Shown here: positions 33,637-42,867 of the stretch, one piece after another
Layout: every line of letters begins with the position of its first letter
Numbering within the stretch: the first letter of the stretch is position 1
DNA from: AC-49 sp963817035
Lineage (GTDB): Bacteria; Actinomycetota; Thermoleophilia; Solirubrobacterales; Solirubrobacteraceae
Direction: 5' to 3'
DNA length: 64,000 nucleotides
Assembly (NCBI GenBank): GCA_963817035.1
Contig: CAWFMM010000004.1
Coordinates: forward strand, 1,984,001-2,048,000
Position numbers and translations under genes: made by a program
The notes under the pieces: generated by a model
Told to the model about the DNA's origin: nothing
Seen by the model: the letters and a program-made list of their open reading frames with translations, nothing else
Database searches by the model: none

Positions 33637-36629
33637 GTCCCCTCACAGCGACAGATCGACGGGAACGCGCAGCCCGACTCACGAAAGCCGCACGTCCGGG
33701 GGCGCGGCTCCAAGCGACCGGCGCGGATGTCCGCGACGACGGTCACGGCCTCGGCGAGCACGTCTCCCAGCAGGTCGTCGATCTGCTCGGGCGCGAGGCG
33801 GTCGTTCTTGACGACGGCGAGTCCCGGATCGGCCAGTGTCTCGATCGCGCCGCGCGGGCGGCGATCGTCGGCGCCGAGCGGCTGATAGAGCCCACCGACG
33901 ACATCGAGGCCGAGCAGCTCACGAGCGGCGAGCATGTAGAGACCCATCTGCAGCTTGCCCTCAACCAGCCACGTCGCGGCCGGCGGCGCGGTGCGTCCCT
34001 TGTAGTCGTAGACGATCGCCTTGTCGCCGGCGGGCGAAACGTCGACGCGGTCGATCCGTCCCGCCAGCGGTAGCGCGCCACCGGCGAGCATGGCCGCCGG
34101 GCGTTCGTCCTTGCTGCCCCCAAAACGGACCTCGAGCAGCTCGGGGCGCGGCGCGAAGGCGCTACCGGACTGCGCGGCGTGCTCGAGGTAAGCGTCGAGG
34201 TCGACCTCGAGCCGGCGAACCGCCGCGCGCAGGCGCTGAGGATTGACGGAGATCCGGTGCTTGTGCTCGAGCTCGTCGAGCGCCTCGCGCAGCAGGATGC
34301 GCGCCTGGGGAAGGGCCTCGGTCGTCAGCGGCGCCGGCCCGCCGTCGGGCGCCAGCGCACCGATGACCTGCTCCAGCGCGGCGTGGGCGAAGCTGCCGCG
34401 GACCAGGGCCTCGGCGTCGGGGTCGATGTCCTCGGGGTTCAGCAGCCGCTCGACGAACCACCGCACCGGGCACGACAGCCACGTCTCGATCGCCGAGGCC
34501 GACCACGTCGGCCGCGCGCTCAGGCTCGCCAGCACGCGCTCGTCGCTCAGCGCGGCGATCGGCTGCGGCGCGGGCGCGATGTCGCCCTGGGCGCTCGCGG
34601 CGGCCAGGCGTGCGGCGCGATCACCGGGCGGCGGGCGATCCCAGCCGGTCTCCCCGAGACTGCGGCGCCACACGTCAGGCTCGGGGTCGAGTAGCTCGCG
34701 AACGTCGTCGAGGAAGAACGACGGCACGGTCGGGTCACCGTCGTCGCTGGCGACGTGCCAGCTGAGGATCAGCTGGTCGGTGGGGCGCGAGACCGCGCTG
34801 TAGAACAGAAAGCGCTCGCGGCTCAGCGCGTCGTCGTGGTGGGCGAGCCGCAGGCCGGACGCGGCGTTCAGGGCGGCGCGCTCGGCGTCACCGAGCAGCG
34901 CGTCGGGGCGCGGCGCGGCGGGAAATCCGCCCTCGACGAGCCCGGCGAGGACCAGCGCGCGGACGCGGCGCGCGCGCAGGCGCAGCGGCGTCGTGATCGT
35001 GATCAGGCCGGGTCCGGGCGGCTCGCCGCTGAACACCTCGAGGTCGCCGAGGATCCGTTCCAACTCGGCCGGGCCGGTGGCCAACGTGCGATCGGCGTCG
35101 ACGAGCGTGGCGAGCTGACGCAGCGCGCCGCGCAGCGCCCCGGCCGCGCGGGCGTCGAGCAATTCCGGGCCGTCGAGGACGTGGGAGGTGCGGCGAAACG
35201 GCGCAGCGAGGATCAGCGATGCCTCGGCGGCCAGACGGCGGTAGAGCTCCGCCGGGCCGCGCGCGTGCGCGGCGGCAACGCGGTCGATCGCCTCGAGGAC
35301 CCAGTTCTCGGGCTCCCACAGCGTGCGGGCGGCACCGGCGGTGGCCGCGCCCTTACGGCGGGCGCAGGCCTCGAGGCGATCGACGCGGTCAGGCTGGCGC
35401 ACGATTCCGGGCGTGCGCAGGTAGGTGACGAGGTCGGCCGCGGTCCCGTCGAGAACTGCGCAACGCAGCAGTGCGAGCAGCCCGCGGCCGAGCGAGCTGC
35501 GCACCGCACGGATGCGCAGTTCGAGCGAGAACGGCAGCCCGGCGTCGCTCAGCGCACGGGCGAACGGTCCCGCGGCGTCAAGGCGCCGGACGACGATCGC
35601 GACCTCGTCGGGGGCGAAGCCCTCGTCCCGGACGAGCCGGGCGATGGTGGCGGTGACAAGCTCGGCCTCGGCGCGCGGCCCACCGCCCTCGAGCAGCGCG
35701 ACGGCGCCGCCTGGGTCGACTCGCGGCGTCTGGGACGCGTCGTCGTCGAGCTCGAACAGTCGCTCGGGCTCGGGGTCGGATTCGAACAGCGTCCGTTCGA
35801 GGTGGTGCAGCGCGTCGCGCGATTGCGGCGCGTAGTGCGTCGGACGGGCGCGCAGCTTGACGTGGTTGAGGCGACCGGCGATCGCGACGAGGCTCTCGTA
35901 GGCGCCGGCGCGGGCGCCGAACACGAGGCGGCCGCGCTCATGGGTGAGCGAGATCGCGATCGGCGCCTCGGTGCGCGAGAGGGCACCGACGGCGTCGAGC
36001 TGGAGCGCGGTGAGATCGTCGAAGCCGTAGAGGAAGACGGGTGTCAGACCCCAACGCCCGGGCTGGTCACGCAGGGCATCGAGCGCGCGGGCGGTGGCGA
36101 GCGGCTCGTCGTCGCGGTGCAGCTGCTTGAGCAGGTCGCGGTAGGCGGCGTAGAGCGCGCCGAGCTCGCTCGCGTAGCGCTCGCGGGCGGGCTCCTGTGT
36201 GGCCCACGCGCGCAGGGCGACGATGAAGCGGCCCGGGTCGACGCGCTGCTCCTCGAGCTCGGTGGCGAGGCTGACCAGCGCCCGAGCCAGGCCGAGGCCG
36301 CCCGCGGCGTCGCGAGCGGCGCTGAGCGCGTCGAGCTCGGTGGCGGCGATCGCGGCGGCGGCAACCCGCTCGCGCTCGAGCGTCGCGAGCCGGCGACCGT
36401 GGACGCCGGTGCGCCGGGCGATCTCGCGGATCAGCCAGCCAAAGCGCAGGATCTCGACGCCGAAGACCTCGCCCGAGCGGGCGAGCTCGCGACGGTAGTG
36501 GTCGACGTCGGCGAGCGTCGGGACGACGAGCAGCGGCTCGGAGCCCCGGCGGACTTCGGCGCGAAACGCGTCGAGGATCGCGCCGGCCTTCTCGGCGTTC
36601 GCCGGGCCGGTGATGAGCGTGAGCGGCAC
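33633..36629 (-). CDS. AddB-like helicase-nuclease subunit
   Basis: A 998-residue partner of the AddA-like protein. The N-terminal P-loop is degenerate (GPANAEKAGAILDAF, lacking GK[ST]), as expected for an AddB-type pseudo-helicase. The C-terminal nuclease has LAGRIDRVDV and AIVYDYKGR followed by QMGLYMLAARELLG. Cysteines in LSCPVRWFV and in CGFRESGCAFPSIC match an Fe-S staple around the nuclease. The start is a GTG at 36629, three bases from the stop of the AbiEi/DUF559 gene. Confidence 0.87.
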   Translation of the reverse strand: MPLTLITGPANAEKAGAILDAFRAEVRRGSEPLLVVPTLADVDHYRRELARSGEVFGVEILRFGWLIREIARRTGVHGRRLATLERERVAAAAIAATELDALSAARDAAGGLGLARALVSLATELEEQRVDPGRFIVALRAWATQEPARERYASELGALYAAYRDLLKQLHRDDEPLATARALDALRDQPGRWGLTPVFLYGFDDLTALQLDAVGALSRTEAPIAISLTHERGRLVFGARAGAYESLVAIAGRLNHVKLRARPTHYAPQSRDALHHLERTLFESDPEPERLFELDDDASQTPRVDPGGAVALLEGGGPRAEAELVTATIARLVRDEGFAPDEVAIVVRRLDAAGPFARALSDAGLPFSLELRIRAVRSSLGRGLLALLRCAVLDGTAADLVTYLRTPGIVRQPDRVDRLEACARRKGAATAGAARTLWEPENWVLEAIDRVAAAHARGPAELYRRLAAEASLILAAPFRRTSHVLDGPELLDARAAGALRGALRQLATLVDADRTLATGPAELERILGDLEVFSGEPPGPGLITITTPLRLRARRVRALVLAGLVEGGFPAAPRPDALLGDAERAALNAASGLRLAHHDDALSRERFLFYSAVSRPTDQLILSWHVASDDGDPTVPSFFLDDVRELLDPEPDVWRRSLGETGWDRPPPGDRAARLAAASAQGDIAPAPQPIAALSDERVLASLSARPTWSASAIETWLSCPVRWFVERLLNPEDIDPDAEALVRGSFAHAALEQVIGALAPDGGPAPLTTEALPQARILLREALDELEHKHRISVNPQRLRAAVRRLEVDLDAYLEHAAQSGSAFAPRPELLEVRFGGSKDERPAAMLAGGALPLAGRIDRVDVSPAGDKAIVYDYKGRTAPPAATWLVEGKLQMGLYMLAARELLGLDVVGGLYQPLGADDRRPRGAIETLADPGLAVVKNDRLAPEQIDDLLGDVLAEAVTVVADIRAGRLEPRPRTCGFRESGCAFPSICRCEGT

Positions 36630-36632
36630 CGG

Positions 36633-37439
36633 TCAAGCGTCGCGCATCGGGGAGACGACTGCACGGAGCTGGCGGGCCAGGGCCGGATTCAGGCTGGCCT
36701 CGGTGACGCGCATGACTCTGAACCCTTTGGTCACGAGGTAGCGGTCGCGGGCGCGGTCGTGCTCGAACGCCCAGGCGCTGCGGTGGGCGTCTTCGTCGAC
36801 TTCGATGACCAGTTGGTGGTCGGGGTAGAGGCAGTCGACGGTGTAGGGGCCGATTCGCTGGTTCGTGAGGGGCTGTGGCAGTTCGTGGGCAGCGAGGAAG
36901 GGCAGGAATCGGCGTTCGAGGCGGCTGCGCAGGTGGGGTTCATTCGCGACCCTTCTCAGGGCTTTGGCTCCCTTGTTGCCTCGCTGCCGGTCGGCGGTGT
37001 CGCTCAGTTCTCGTTGTGTCGTGAGGTGCTTGGCGAGCGCTTCGTGGGCGATCGGGCCGATGTCGGTGCCGATCGACGCGAGGTCGAGCAGGGTCCGTTC
37101 GATCGTGGTTGCCCGTAGCCCGTCACGCACGGCCAGGTCCTGGGCAGCGATGGAGAGACGATGAAAACGCACGTGTTCGCTGTCGCGGCGATCGGTCGAT
37201 AGCGCGATGTCGATGGTCGGGCGCGGGGCCATCAGGCCGAACGGGACGAGGGCGGACGCGAAGCACAACGCGCTCTTGGGCCCGCCGGCGAGCAGCGCCG
37301 CGACCATCCGGCCTCGCGGAGAGAGCGGACCGATCGCATGGACACCGCGGTGCACGGGCCGGTAGCGACCCACCTTGACGTCGTTGCGGATCGACTCGGC
37401 CGGCGTCCCCGCGGCGAGAAGAGCCTCGCGGGTCGCCAA
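36633..37439 (-). CDS. AbiEi-type antitoxin domain plus DUF559 (VSR-like) protein
   Basis: A 268-residue protein. The N-terminus resembles an AbiEi-family winged helix (LLAAGTPAESIRNDVKVGRYRPVHRGVHAIG). The C-terminus is a DUF559 / very-short-patch-repair-like endonuclease fold (YTVDCLYPDHQLVIEVDEDAHR, then DRARDRYLVTKGFRVMRVT). Only a TTG at 37439 is available as start. The in-frame sequence immediately upstream (QLFDREG) still looks like family sequence and runs into a long hairpin. Such proteins are common, mostly solitary, in actinobacteria. Function uncertain. Confidence 0.75.
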   Translation of the reverse strand: MATREALLAAGTPAESIRNDVKVGRYRPVHRGVHAIGPLSPRGRMVAALLAGGPKSALCFASALVPFGLMAPRPTIDIALSTDRRDSEHVRFHRLSIAAQDLAVRDGLRATTIERTLLDLASIGTDIGPIAHEALAKHLTTQRELSDTADRQRGNKGAKALRRVANEPHLRSRLERRFLPFLAAHELPQPLTNQRIGPYTVDCLYPDHQLVIEVDEDAHRSAWAFEHDRARDRYLVTKGFRVMRVTEASLNPALARQLRAVVSPMRDA

Positions 37440-37457
37440 TCCTTCACGGTCAAACAG

Positions 37458-37504
37458 TTGCGTGCGACGTTGAGGGCGAATAGCGCCCCCAATGTCGCAC
37501 GCAA
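37458..37504. repeat. Long inverted repeat (21-bp arms, 5-base loop)
   Basis: Arms 37458-37478 and 37484-37504 pair over 21 positions with one G-T wobble and one A-C mismatch; the outer 11 bases TTGCGTGCGAC match exactly. It lies downstream of topB and just upstream of the AbiEi/DUF559 start. It could be the topB terminator, although no clear T-run follows on the minus strand, or a mobile palindromic element. Confidence 0.8.
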
Positions 37505-37571
37505 ACCAGTCACCGCTCTACACCCACGTGCAACAACACCCCCACCCTCACTGCGCAGTTCGACACGCCAC

Positions 37572-39860
37572 CTACGCCGCGGCGGGAGCCTCCACGTCAT
37601 CGGCCGACGCGGCGGCGGGAGCGTCCTCAGACGCCGGAGCGTCAACCGCGACCACTTCGTCCTCGGGCTGCTTCGCGCCTTCCTTCGCCCACGCCTCGTC
37701 GAACTCCACGCGCCACTTGCCGTCTTCGCTCTGCACCAGCTCGAGCGTCGCACGGAACGAGCGCCCTGAGCGACCCTTGAAGCCCGTCACCTGCTTCGCC
37801 GTGCGCCCGTGCGCGATCAGCTCACGCGCCACCACGACCGGCAGTTGCTTGCCGGCCTTGGACTTCCAGATGACGAAGCCGCAGCCCGGGTCCTCGCGCG
37901 CCCAGCACGAGTAGCCCTTGCGATTCTCCATGATGTCGTGGCCACAGACGGCGCACGGCCCGAGGTTCGCGCGTGGAATCCGCACGTCCTTGAGCGTCGC
38001 GTCGAGCTGGCCCACGGTCGACCCGGCGAACGCGGCGATGTCGGCCATGAAGGCCTCGCGCGTCTCCTCGCCGGCCTCGATCCGCGCCAGGCGGTGCTCC
38101 CACTGGCCCGTCAGATCAGGCGAGGTCAGGGGATGGTCAGCCAGCAGCCGGATGACGTTCAGGCCCTTCTCGGTCGCCACCAGCGCGCGGCCGTCGCGCT
38201 CGATGTAGCCGACGTCGATCAGCCGCTCGATGATCGCCGCCCGCGTCGCCGGCGTGCCGATGCCCGACTCCTTCATCGCCTCGCGCACCGCCTCGTCGTC
38301 GATGAGCTTGCCCGCGGTCTCCATCGCGCCGAGCAGTGACGCGTCGGTGTAGCGCCGCGGCGGCTTGGTGTCCTTCTCCGAAGAGGTCGCGTCGGTCACC
38401 GCGGCCTCTTCGCCCTTCAGGAGCTTCGGCAGCTGCTGGTCGCGGCCTTCGTCGTCGTCGCCCGCCGTGCCGTCGTCCGAGAGCTCGCCGTACGCCGCGC
38501 GCCAGCCGGCCTCGACCAGCACCTTGCCCCGCGTGCGGAAGACCAGATCGCCGAGCGTCGCATCGGTCACCGTCGTCTCGACTCGCGTGTTCTCGAACAC
38601 CGCCTCGGGGAAGAAGACGGCCAAGAAGCGCCGCACGACCATGTCGTAGATCTTGCGGTCGTCGTCGTTGAACTTCTCGACGCGATGCTCGGCCATCGTC
38701 GGGATGATCGCGTGGTGGTCGCCGACCTTGGCGTCGTCGACGACCCGCGACAGCGGCAGAAGGTCGAGCGACGTCACGTACTGCGCGGCCTTGGCGTACT
38801 CGGGCCGGCGCCCGACGTTGCCCGCCGTCGCCTTGATGTCGGGAACCATGTCCGACGTCAGGTAGCGCGAGCTCGTGCGGGGATAGGTCAGCGCCTTGTG
38901 CTCCTCGTACAGCCGCTGCGCCGCGCCCAACGTCCGCCGCGCCGAGAAGCCCAGTCGCGTGTTCGCCTCGCGCTGCAGCGAGGTCAGGTCGTACAGCAGC
39001 GGGGCCTTCTCGCGGCGCGTCGTCTTCTCGAGCTTGGTGATCGTGCCGCGCTGGCCGGTCACCGCAGCGACGATCGCCTCGGACTCCTCGGCGGTGCCGA
39101 GCCGCGGCTGCGAGCCCGCGTGGAAGCGCCCCTCGTATGCGCGCTTGTCGTCGGTCGCGAACGCGGCGTCGACGAGCCAGTACTTCTCGGAGACGAACGC
39201 CCGGATCTCCTCTTCGCGGCGCGTGATCAGCGCCAGCGTCGGCGTCTGCACGCGCCCCAGCGAGACCGCGCCGTCGAAGCTCGAGCGCAGCCGGATCGTC
39301 GCCGCCCGCGTGGCGTTCATGCCGACCAGCCAGTCGGCCTCGGAGCGCGAGCGGGCCGCGGCCTCCAGCGACGCCGTGTCGGCGCTCGGGCGCAGGTTGT
39401 CGAACGCATCGCGCATCGCGCGCTCGGTCATCGACGACAGCCACAGCCGCTGAACCGGCTTCTTGGAGCCCGCCTTCTCGTAGAGGTAGGCGAAGATCAG
39501 CTCGCCCTCGCGGCCGGCGTCGCACGCGTTGATGACCGTGTCCACGTCGTCGGAGCGCAGCAGTTGACGCACAACCGTCATCTGCTTCTGGGAGCGCTCG
39601 TCGCGGACGATCAGCTGGAACTTGTCGGGCACGATCGGCAGGTCGGCCATGCGCCACTTCTTGTACTTGTCGTCGTACTGATCGGGCTCGGCGAGCTGCA
39701 CGAGGTGACCGACGGCCCAGGAGATGATGTGCTCCGGTCCCTCGAGCCAGCGCTCGGTCTTGTCACCGGAACCGGTGTGTTTCTGCCAGGGGCCGGGCAG
39801 GATCTTGGCGAGGTCTTTGCCGACGGACGGCTTCTCGGCGATTACGAGGGTCTTGGCCAT
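37572..39860 (-). CDS. topB: DNA topoisomerase III (type IA)
   Basis: A 762-residue type IA topoisomerase. The toprim domain starts at once (VIAEKPSVGKDLAKIL, then NACDAGREGELIFAYLY). The catalytic tyrosine is Tyr326 in ALTYPRTSSRYLT. Near residue 660 CAVCGHDIMENRKGYSCWAREDPGCGF forms a topoisomerase-type zinc finger, and the acidic, Ala-rich end is probably disordered. It decatenates and relaxes DNA using single-stranded passage. The ATG at 39860 was chosen because the toprim strand starts there; TACCCT 12 bases upstream is a -10-like box. Confidence 0.92.
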   Translation of the reverse strand: MAKTLVIAEKPSVGKDLAKILPGPWQKHTGSGDKTERWLEGPEHIISWAVGHLVQLAEPDQYDDKYKKWRMADLPIVPDKFQLIVRDERSQKQMTVVRQLLRSDDVDTVINACDAGREGELIFAYLYEKAGSKKPVQRLWLSSMTERAMRDAFDNLRPSADTASLEAAARSRSEADWLVGMNATRAATIRLRSSFDGAVSLGRVQTPTLALITRREEEIRAFVSEKYWLVDAAFATDDKRAYEGRFHAGSQPRLGTAEESEAIVAAVTGQRGTITKLEKTTRREKAPLLYDLTSLQREANTRLGFSARRTLGAAQRLYEEHKALTYPRTSSRYLTSDMVPDIKATAGNVGRRPEYAKAAQYVTSLDLLPLSRVVDDAKVGDHHAIIPTMAEHRVEKFNDDDRKIYDMVVRRFLAVFFPEAVFENTRVETTVTDATLGDLVFRTRGKVLVEAGWRAAYGELSDDGTAGDDDEGRDQQLPKLLKGEEAAVTDATSSEKDTKPPRRYTDASLLGAMETAGKLIDDEAVREAMKESGIGTPATRAAIIERLIDVGYIERDGRALVATEKGLNVIRLLADHPLTSPDLTGQWEHRLARIEAGEETREAFMADIAAFAGSTVGQLDATLKDVRIPRANLGPCAVCGHDIMENRKGYSCWAREDPGCGFVIWKSKAGKQLPVVVARELIAHGRTAKQVTGFKGRSGRSFRATLELVQSEDGKWRVEFDEAWAKEGAKQPEDEVVAVDAPASEDAPAAASADDVEAPAAA

Positions 39861-39894
39861 ATCTGTCCGGCAGGGTAGCGCGCTGCCGCGGTCG

Positions 39895-41043
39895 TCACGG
39901 GGCGCAGGGTCCGGTGGAGACCGTCCCACCGGCCCCGGCCAGGACCGTCGCGACGACGTGACCGGGGATCGCGAGCCCCCCTTTGTGGGCTTCGCCTTCG
40001 GTCGCGGCGAACACCGTGGCGACCACGCGCCCATCGCCGTCGACGACCGGGCCGCCGGAGTTCCCAGGCCGCACGAAGCCTCGCAGCGGCACGACCTTGC
40101 GACTCACCGGGCCGCGCCCGTAGGCGTCGTCGGTCAGCACCGCCTGCTCGGCGCCGATTCGCACGGCGCGCACATCGTAGGGTCCATCCTTGGGGAAGCC
40201 GAGCAGCGCCGCGGCGGACCCCGACGGCGCGCTGTCGACCTGCGACAGCACACTCCCGCCGAGTCCGCCGACGCGCAGAACGGCGACGTCGTTGTGGGAG
40301 TCAAACGCGATCACGTGAGCCGGCAACGCCGGCCCGGTGCCGCGCAGTTGCACGGTGGTGTCGCTCTCCCCGGCAATGACGTGAGCGTTGGTGACGACGG
40401 TGTCGCGCGCGGCGATCCAGCCCGAGCCCTCGACCCCGAGCCCGCACGCCGTCCCGAGCACGCGAACGACCCCCTCGGCCGCGGCGGCGACCTCCGGGTC
40501 GCGGGCGATCTTGGCGTTCGGAGCCGCGACGTCAGCCTGCGGGCCGGTGATCGAATCGAGCGGGTCGAAGCGGGCCAGCAGATGCAGGAACGTGCCCGAC
40601 GGTGGCAGGATCGTGTTGAGCTGGCGCAGGATCTGCGAGCGCTGGATGTCGCGGCGCAGGCTGCCCGCCCCCGGCGTCTGCAGCGCCGCGGCGCCGATGA
40701 TCCACGCCAGCCCGAGCGCGAGCACGACGCTGAACATGGCGCCCAGCGCACCGTCGACGAGCCCCAGCCCGGGCAGGGGCAGCGCCCGGCGCAACGCACG
40801 TCCGACACCTTCGAGACCGACGGCCCCGACGAACCCGCCGAAGATGGCGCCGAACAGCCCGAAGATCGACGCGTATGGCGACGCGCTGCCCTCGCGCAAC
40901 AGCAGCGGCGCGAGCCGCGTGCCGACGAACGCCCCGGCCACGAACCCGGCGAGCGAGAGCACACCGACAATGAAGCCGCGGCGATAGCCCATCAGCCCGA
41001 ACAGGACGACGAAGACCACGATGAGCCAATCGGCTGTTGTCAC
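39895..41043 (-). CDS. MarP-like membrane serine protease (CvpA domain plus trypsin-like protease)
   Basis: About 382 residues. Four transmembrane helices of a CvpA-like domain (residues 1-135, with GYRRGFIVGVLSLAGFVAG) are followed by a trypsin-like domain. The triad is visible: His in VVTNAHVIAG, Asp in HNDVAVLRV and Ser in RPGNSGGPVV. The mycobacterial homologue MarP supports acid and oxidative-stress resistance in the periplasm. The GTG at 41043 fits a leaderless start from TAGGCT nine bases upstream; an ATG at 41064 is in frame but lies upstream of the divergent promoter centre. Confidence 0.9.
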   Translation of the reverse strand: MTTADWLIVVFVVLFGLMGYRRGFIVGVLSLAGFVAGAFVGTRLAPLLLREGSASPYASIFGLFGAIFGGFVGAVGLEGVGRALRRALPLPGLGLVDGALGAMFSVVLALGLAWIIGAAALQTPGAGSLRRDIQRSQILRQLNTILPPSGTFLHLLARFDPLDSITGPQADVAAPNAKIARDPEVAAAAEGVVRVLGTACGLGVEGSGWIAARDTVVTNAHVIAGESDTTVQLRGTGPALPAHVIAFDSHNDVAVLRVGGLGGSVLSQVDSAPSGSAAALLGFPKDGPYDVRAVRIGAEQAVLTDDAYGRGPVSRKVVPLRGFVRPGNSGGPVVDGDGRVVATVFAATEGEAHKGGLAIPGHVVATVLAGAGGTVSTGPCAP

Positions 41044-41051
41044 GGCGCGGC

Positions 41052-41061
41052 AGCCTAGACT
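41052..41061. promoter_or_regulatory. Overlapping divergent -10 boxes
   Basis: AGCCTAGACT holds TAGACT on the plus strand (41056-41061, 12 bases before the PBP GTG) and TAGGCT on the minus strand (41057-41052, nine bases before the MarP GTG). The two hexamers share CTAG-centred bases, so both genes seem to start from one symmetric element. Confidence 0.55.
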
Positions 41062-41072
41062 CATGCGCGATC

Positions 41073-42860
41073 GTGGACACCCAGGCCCCCCGGAAGTCGG
41101 CTGCCCCCGCGCGTGAAAGGCGCCGCCGTCGGCGGCGCCGGCGGGTCGCCGCGCTGAGCGTCTTTGCGCTGATCGCGCTCGCGATCGGCCTCGTCGTCGG
41201 GGCCAACTACGTCGGGTCCGGCGAGAAGTCGGCCCGGTACTTCGCCGTCGCCTGGAATCGGGGCGACTACGACGCGATGTACGCGCAGCTGACCCCGACC
41301 GCCGCGGCCGCGGTGAGCCAGAAGACGTTCAAGGCCGACTACGAGACGGTGCTCAACCAAGCAACGGCAACCTCGGTCACAGTCGGCAAGCCCAAGCAGG
41401 CCGGGAGCACCTTCCGCGTCCCCGTGGTCATCCACACGCGCATCTTCGGCACCGTGCATGGCGTGGTCGTGCTGCCGATGGCCGAGACCGACGCGGGCAA
41501 GCGCGTCGCCTGGTCGCGCGACCTCGTCTTCCCGGGCCTGACCCCGGAGACCCACCTGAAGGCCATCATCCACATGCCCCCACGCGGGACGATCCTCGCC
41601 CGGGACGGCACCGCGCTCGCCAAGGGGCCGGACCGCACCTCGGGCGTCTCCGACGTGGCCGCGCAGGTTGTCGGCGCGCTCGGCCCGATCCCGGCCGAAG
41701 ACGTCGCCGCCGACACGGCGCAGGGTGTCCCCGCCGACGCGCGCGTCGGTATCAGCGGCCTCGAGCGGATCCTCGACGAGCAGCTGCGCGGGCGCCCCGG
41801 CGGCACCCTGATGGCCGGAGACGTCGTTCTGGCCAAGACCAAGCCGAAACGGGCCAAGGCGGTGCGCACGACGATCTCGATCCCGATCGAGCGCGCCGCG
41901 ACGACCGCGCTGGCCCAGCGCCTCGGCGGCGTCGTGGCGATCAAGCCGAAGACCGGCGAGATCCTCGCCTTCGCCGGAATCGCGTTCTCCGGTCTTCAGC
42001 CCCCGGGCTCGACGTTCAAGATCATCACGACGACGGGTGCGCTGGAGAACCACCTGGCCTCGACCTCGACCGTCTTCCCGTATGCGTCCTACGCGACGCT
42101 CAGCGGCGTCAGGCTCAACAACGCCAACGGTGAGAACTGCGGCGGGACGCTCGCGCTGTCGTTTGCGACCTCGTGCAACTCGGTCTTCGCCCCGCTCGGC
42201 GCGAAGCTCGGCCCGACGAAGCTCGTCGGCATCGCCGAGCGCTTCGGCTTCAACGCCCCGCCCGGCATCCGCTCGGCGGCGACGAGCACACTGCCCGCGC
42301 CCGCCGACATCGGCGACGACCTTGCCGTCGGCTCGTCGGCGATCGGCCAGGGCAAGGTCCAGGCCACGACGCTGCAGATGGCGATCGTCGCGGCCACGAT
42401 CGCGCACAAGGGCCTGCGACCGACCCCGACGCTGCTCGCCCACAGTCCGCAGCCGCCGGCGAAAACGACCCGCGTGACGAGCGCCCACGTCGCCCACATG
42501 GTCAAGGATCTGATGATCGGCGTCGTCCGCGGCGGCACCGGCGTCAGCGCGCAGATCCCGGGCGTCGTCGTGGCAGGCAAGACCGGCACCGCCGAGCTGC
42601 AGTCAACCCAGCCGTGTACGCCCGATCAGGTCGCCGCGGCCGGTACCTCAACGACGACGACGCCGGTGACCAACCCCGAGGGCTGCGCGCTGGACCCGTC
42701 AGACCCGACGCTGACCGACGCGTGGTTCACCGCCTTCGCTCCGGCGGCCGACCCGCGGATCGTCGTCTGCGTGATGCTCGTCAAGGACGGCGCCGGTGGC
42801 GACACCGCGGCCCCCGCGGCACGCGACGTCATGATCGCCGGGCTGAAGGCCTTGAGTTAG
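41073..42860 (+). CDS. Penicillin-binding protein (transpeptidase with NTF2-like N-terminal domain)
   Basis: A 595-residue class-B PBP. After a run of arginines and one transmembrane helix (about 27-46) comes a MecA_N/NTF2-like domain (ARYFAVAWNRGDYDAMYAQLT), a short dimerisation region and a transpeptidase domain. The active-site motifs are SxxK in PGSTFKI, SxN in TSCNS and KTG in AGKTGTAE, all intact. It cross-links peptidoglycan outside the membrane. The start is the GTG at 41073. It is divergent from the MarP-like protease. Confidence 0.92.
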   Translation: MDTQAPRKSAAPARERRRRRRRRRVAALSVFALIALAIGLVVGANYVGSGEKSARYFAVAWNRGDYDAMYAQLTPTAAAAVSQKTFKADYETVLNQATATSVTVGKPKQAGSTFRVPVVIHTRIFGTVHGVVVLPMAETDAGKRVAWSRDLVFPGLTPETHLKAIIHMPPRGTILARDGTALAKGPDRTSGVSDVAAQVVGALGPIPAEDVAADTAQGVPADARVGISGLERILDEQLRGRPGGTLMAGDVVLAKTKPKRAKAVRTTISIPIERAATTALAQRLGGVVAIKPKTGEILAFAGIAFSGLQPPGSTFKIITTTGALENHLASTSTVFPYASYATLSGVRLNNANGENCGGTLALSFATSCNSVFAPLGAKLGPTKLVGIAERFGFNAPPGIRSAATSTLPAPADIGDDLAVGSSAIGQGKVQATTLQMAIVAATIAHKGLRPTPTLLAHSPQPPAKTTRVTSAHVAHMVKDLMIGVVRGGTGVSAQIPGVVVAGKTGTAELQSTQPCTPDQVAAAGTSTTTTPVTNPEGCALDPSDPTLTDAWFTAFAPAADPRIVVCVMLVKDGAGGDTAAPAARDVMIAGLKALS

Positions 42861-42867
42861 TGGGTCA

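Noticed and set aside
37572..39860. Topoisomerase I (topA) instead of III
   Set aside because: The order of toprim, Tyr326 and a single C-terminal zinc-finger-like segment fits topoisomerase III better, although the extended C-terminus blurs the distinction.
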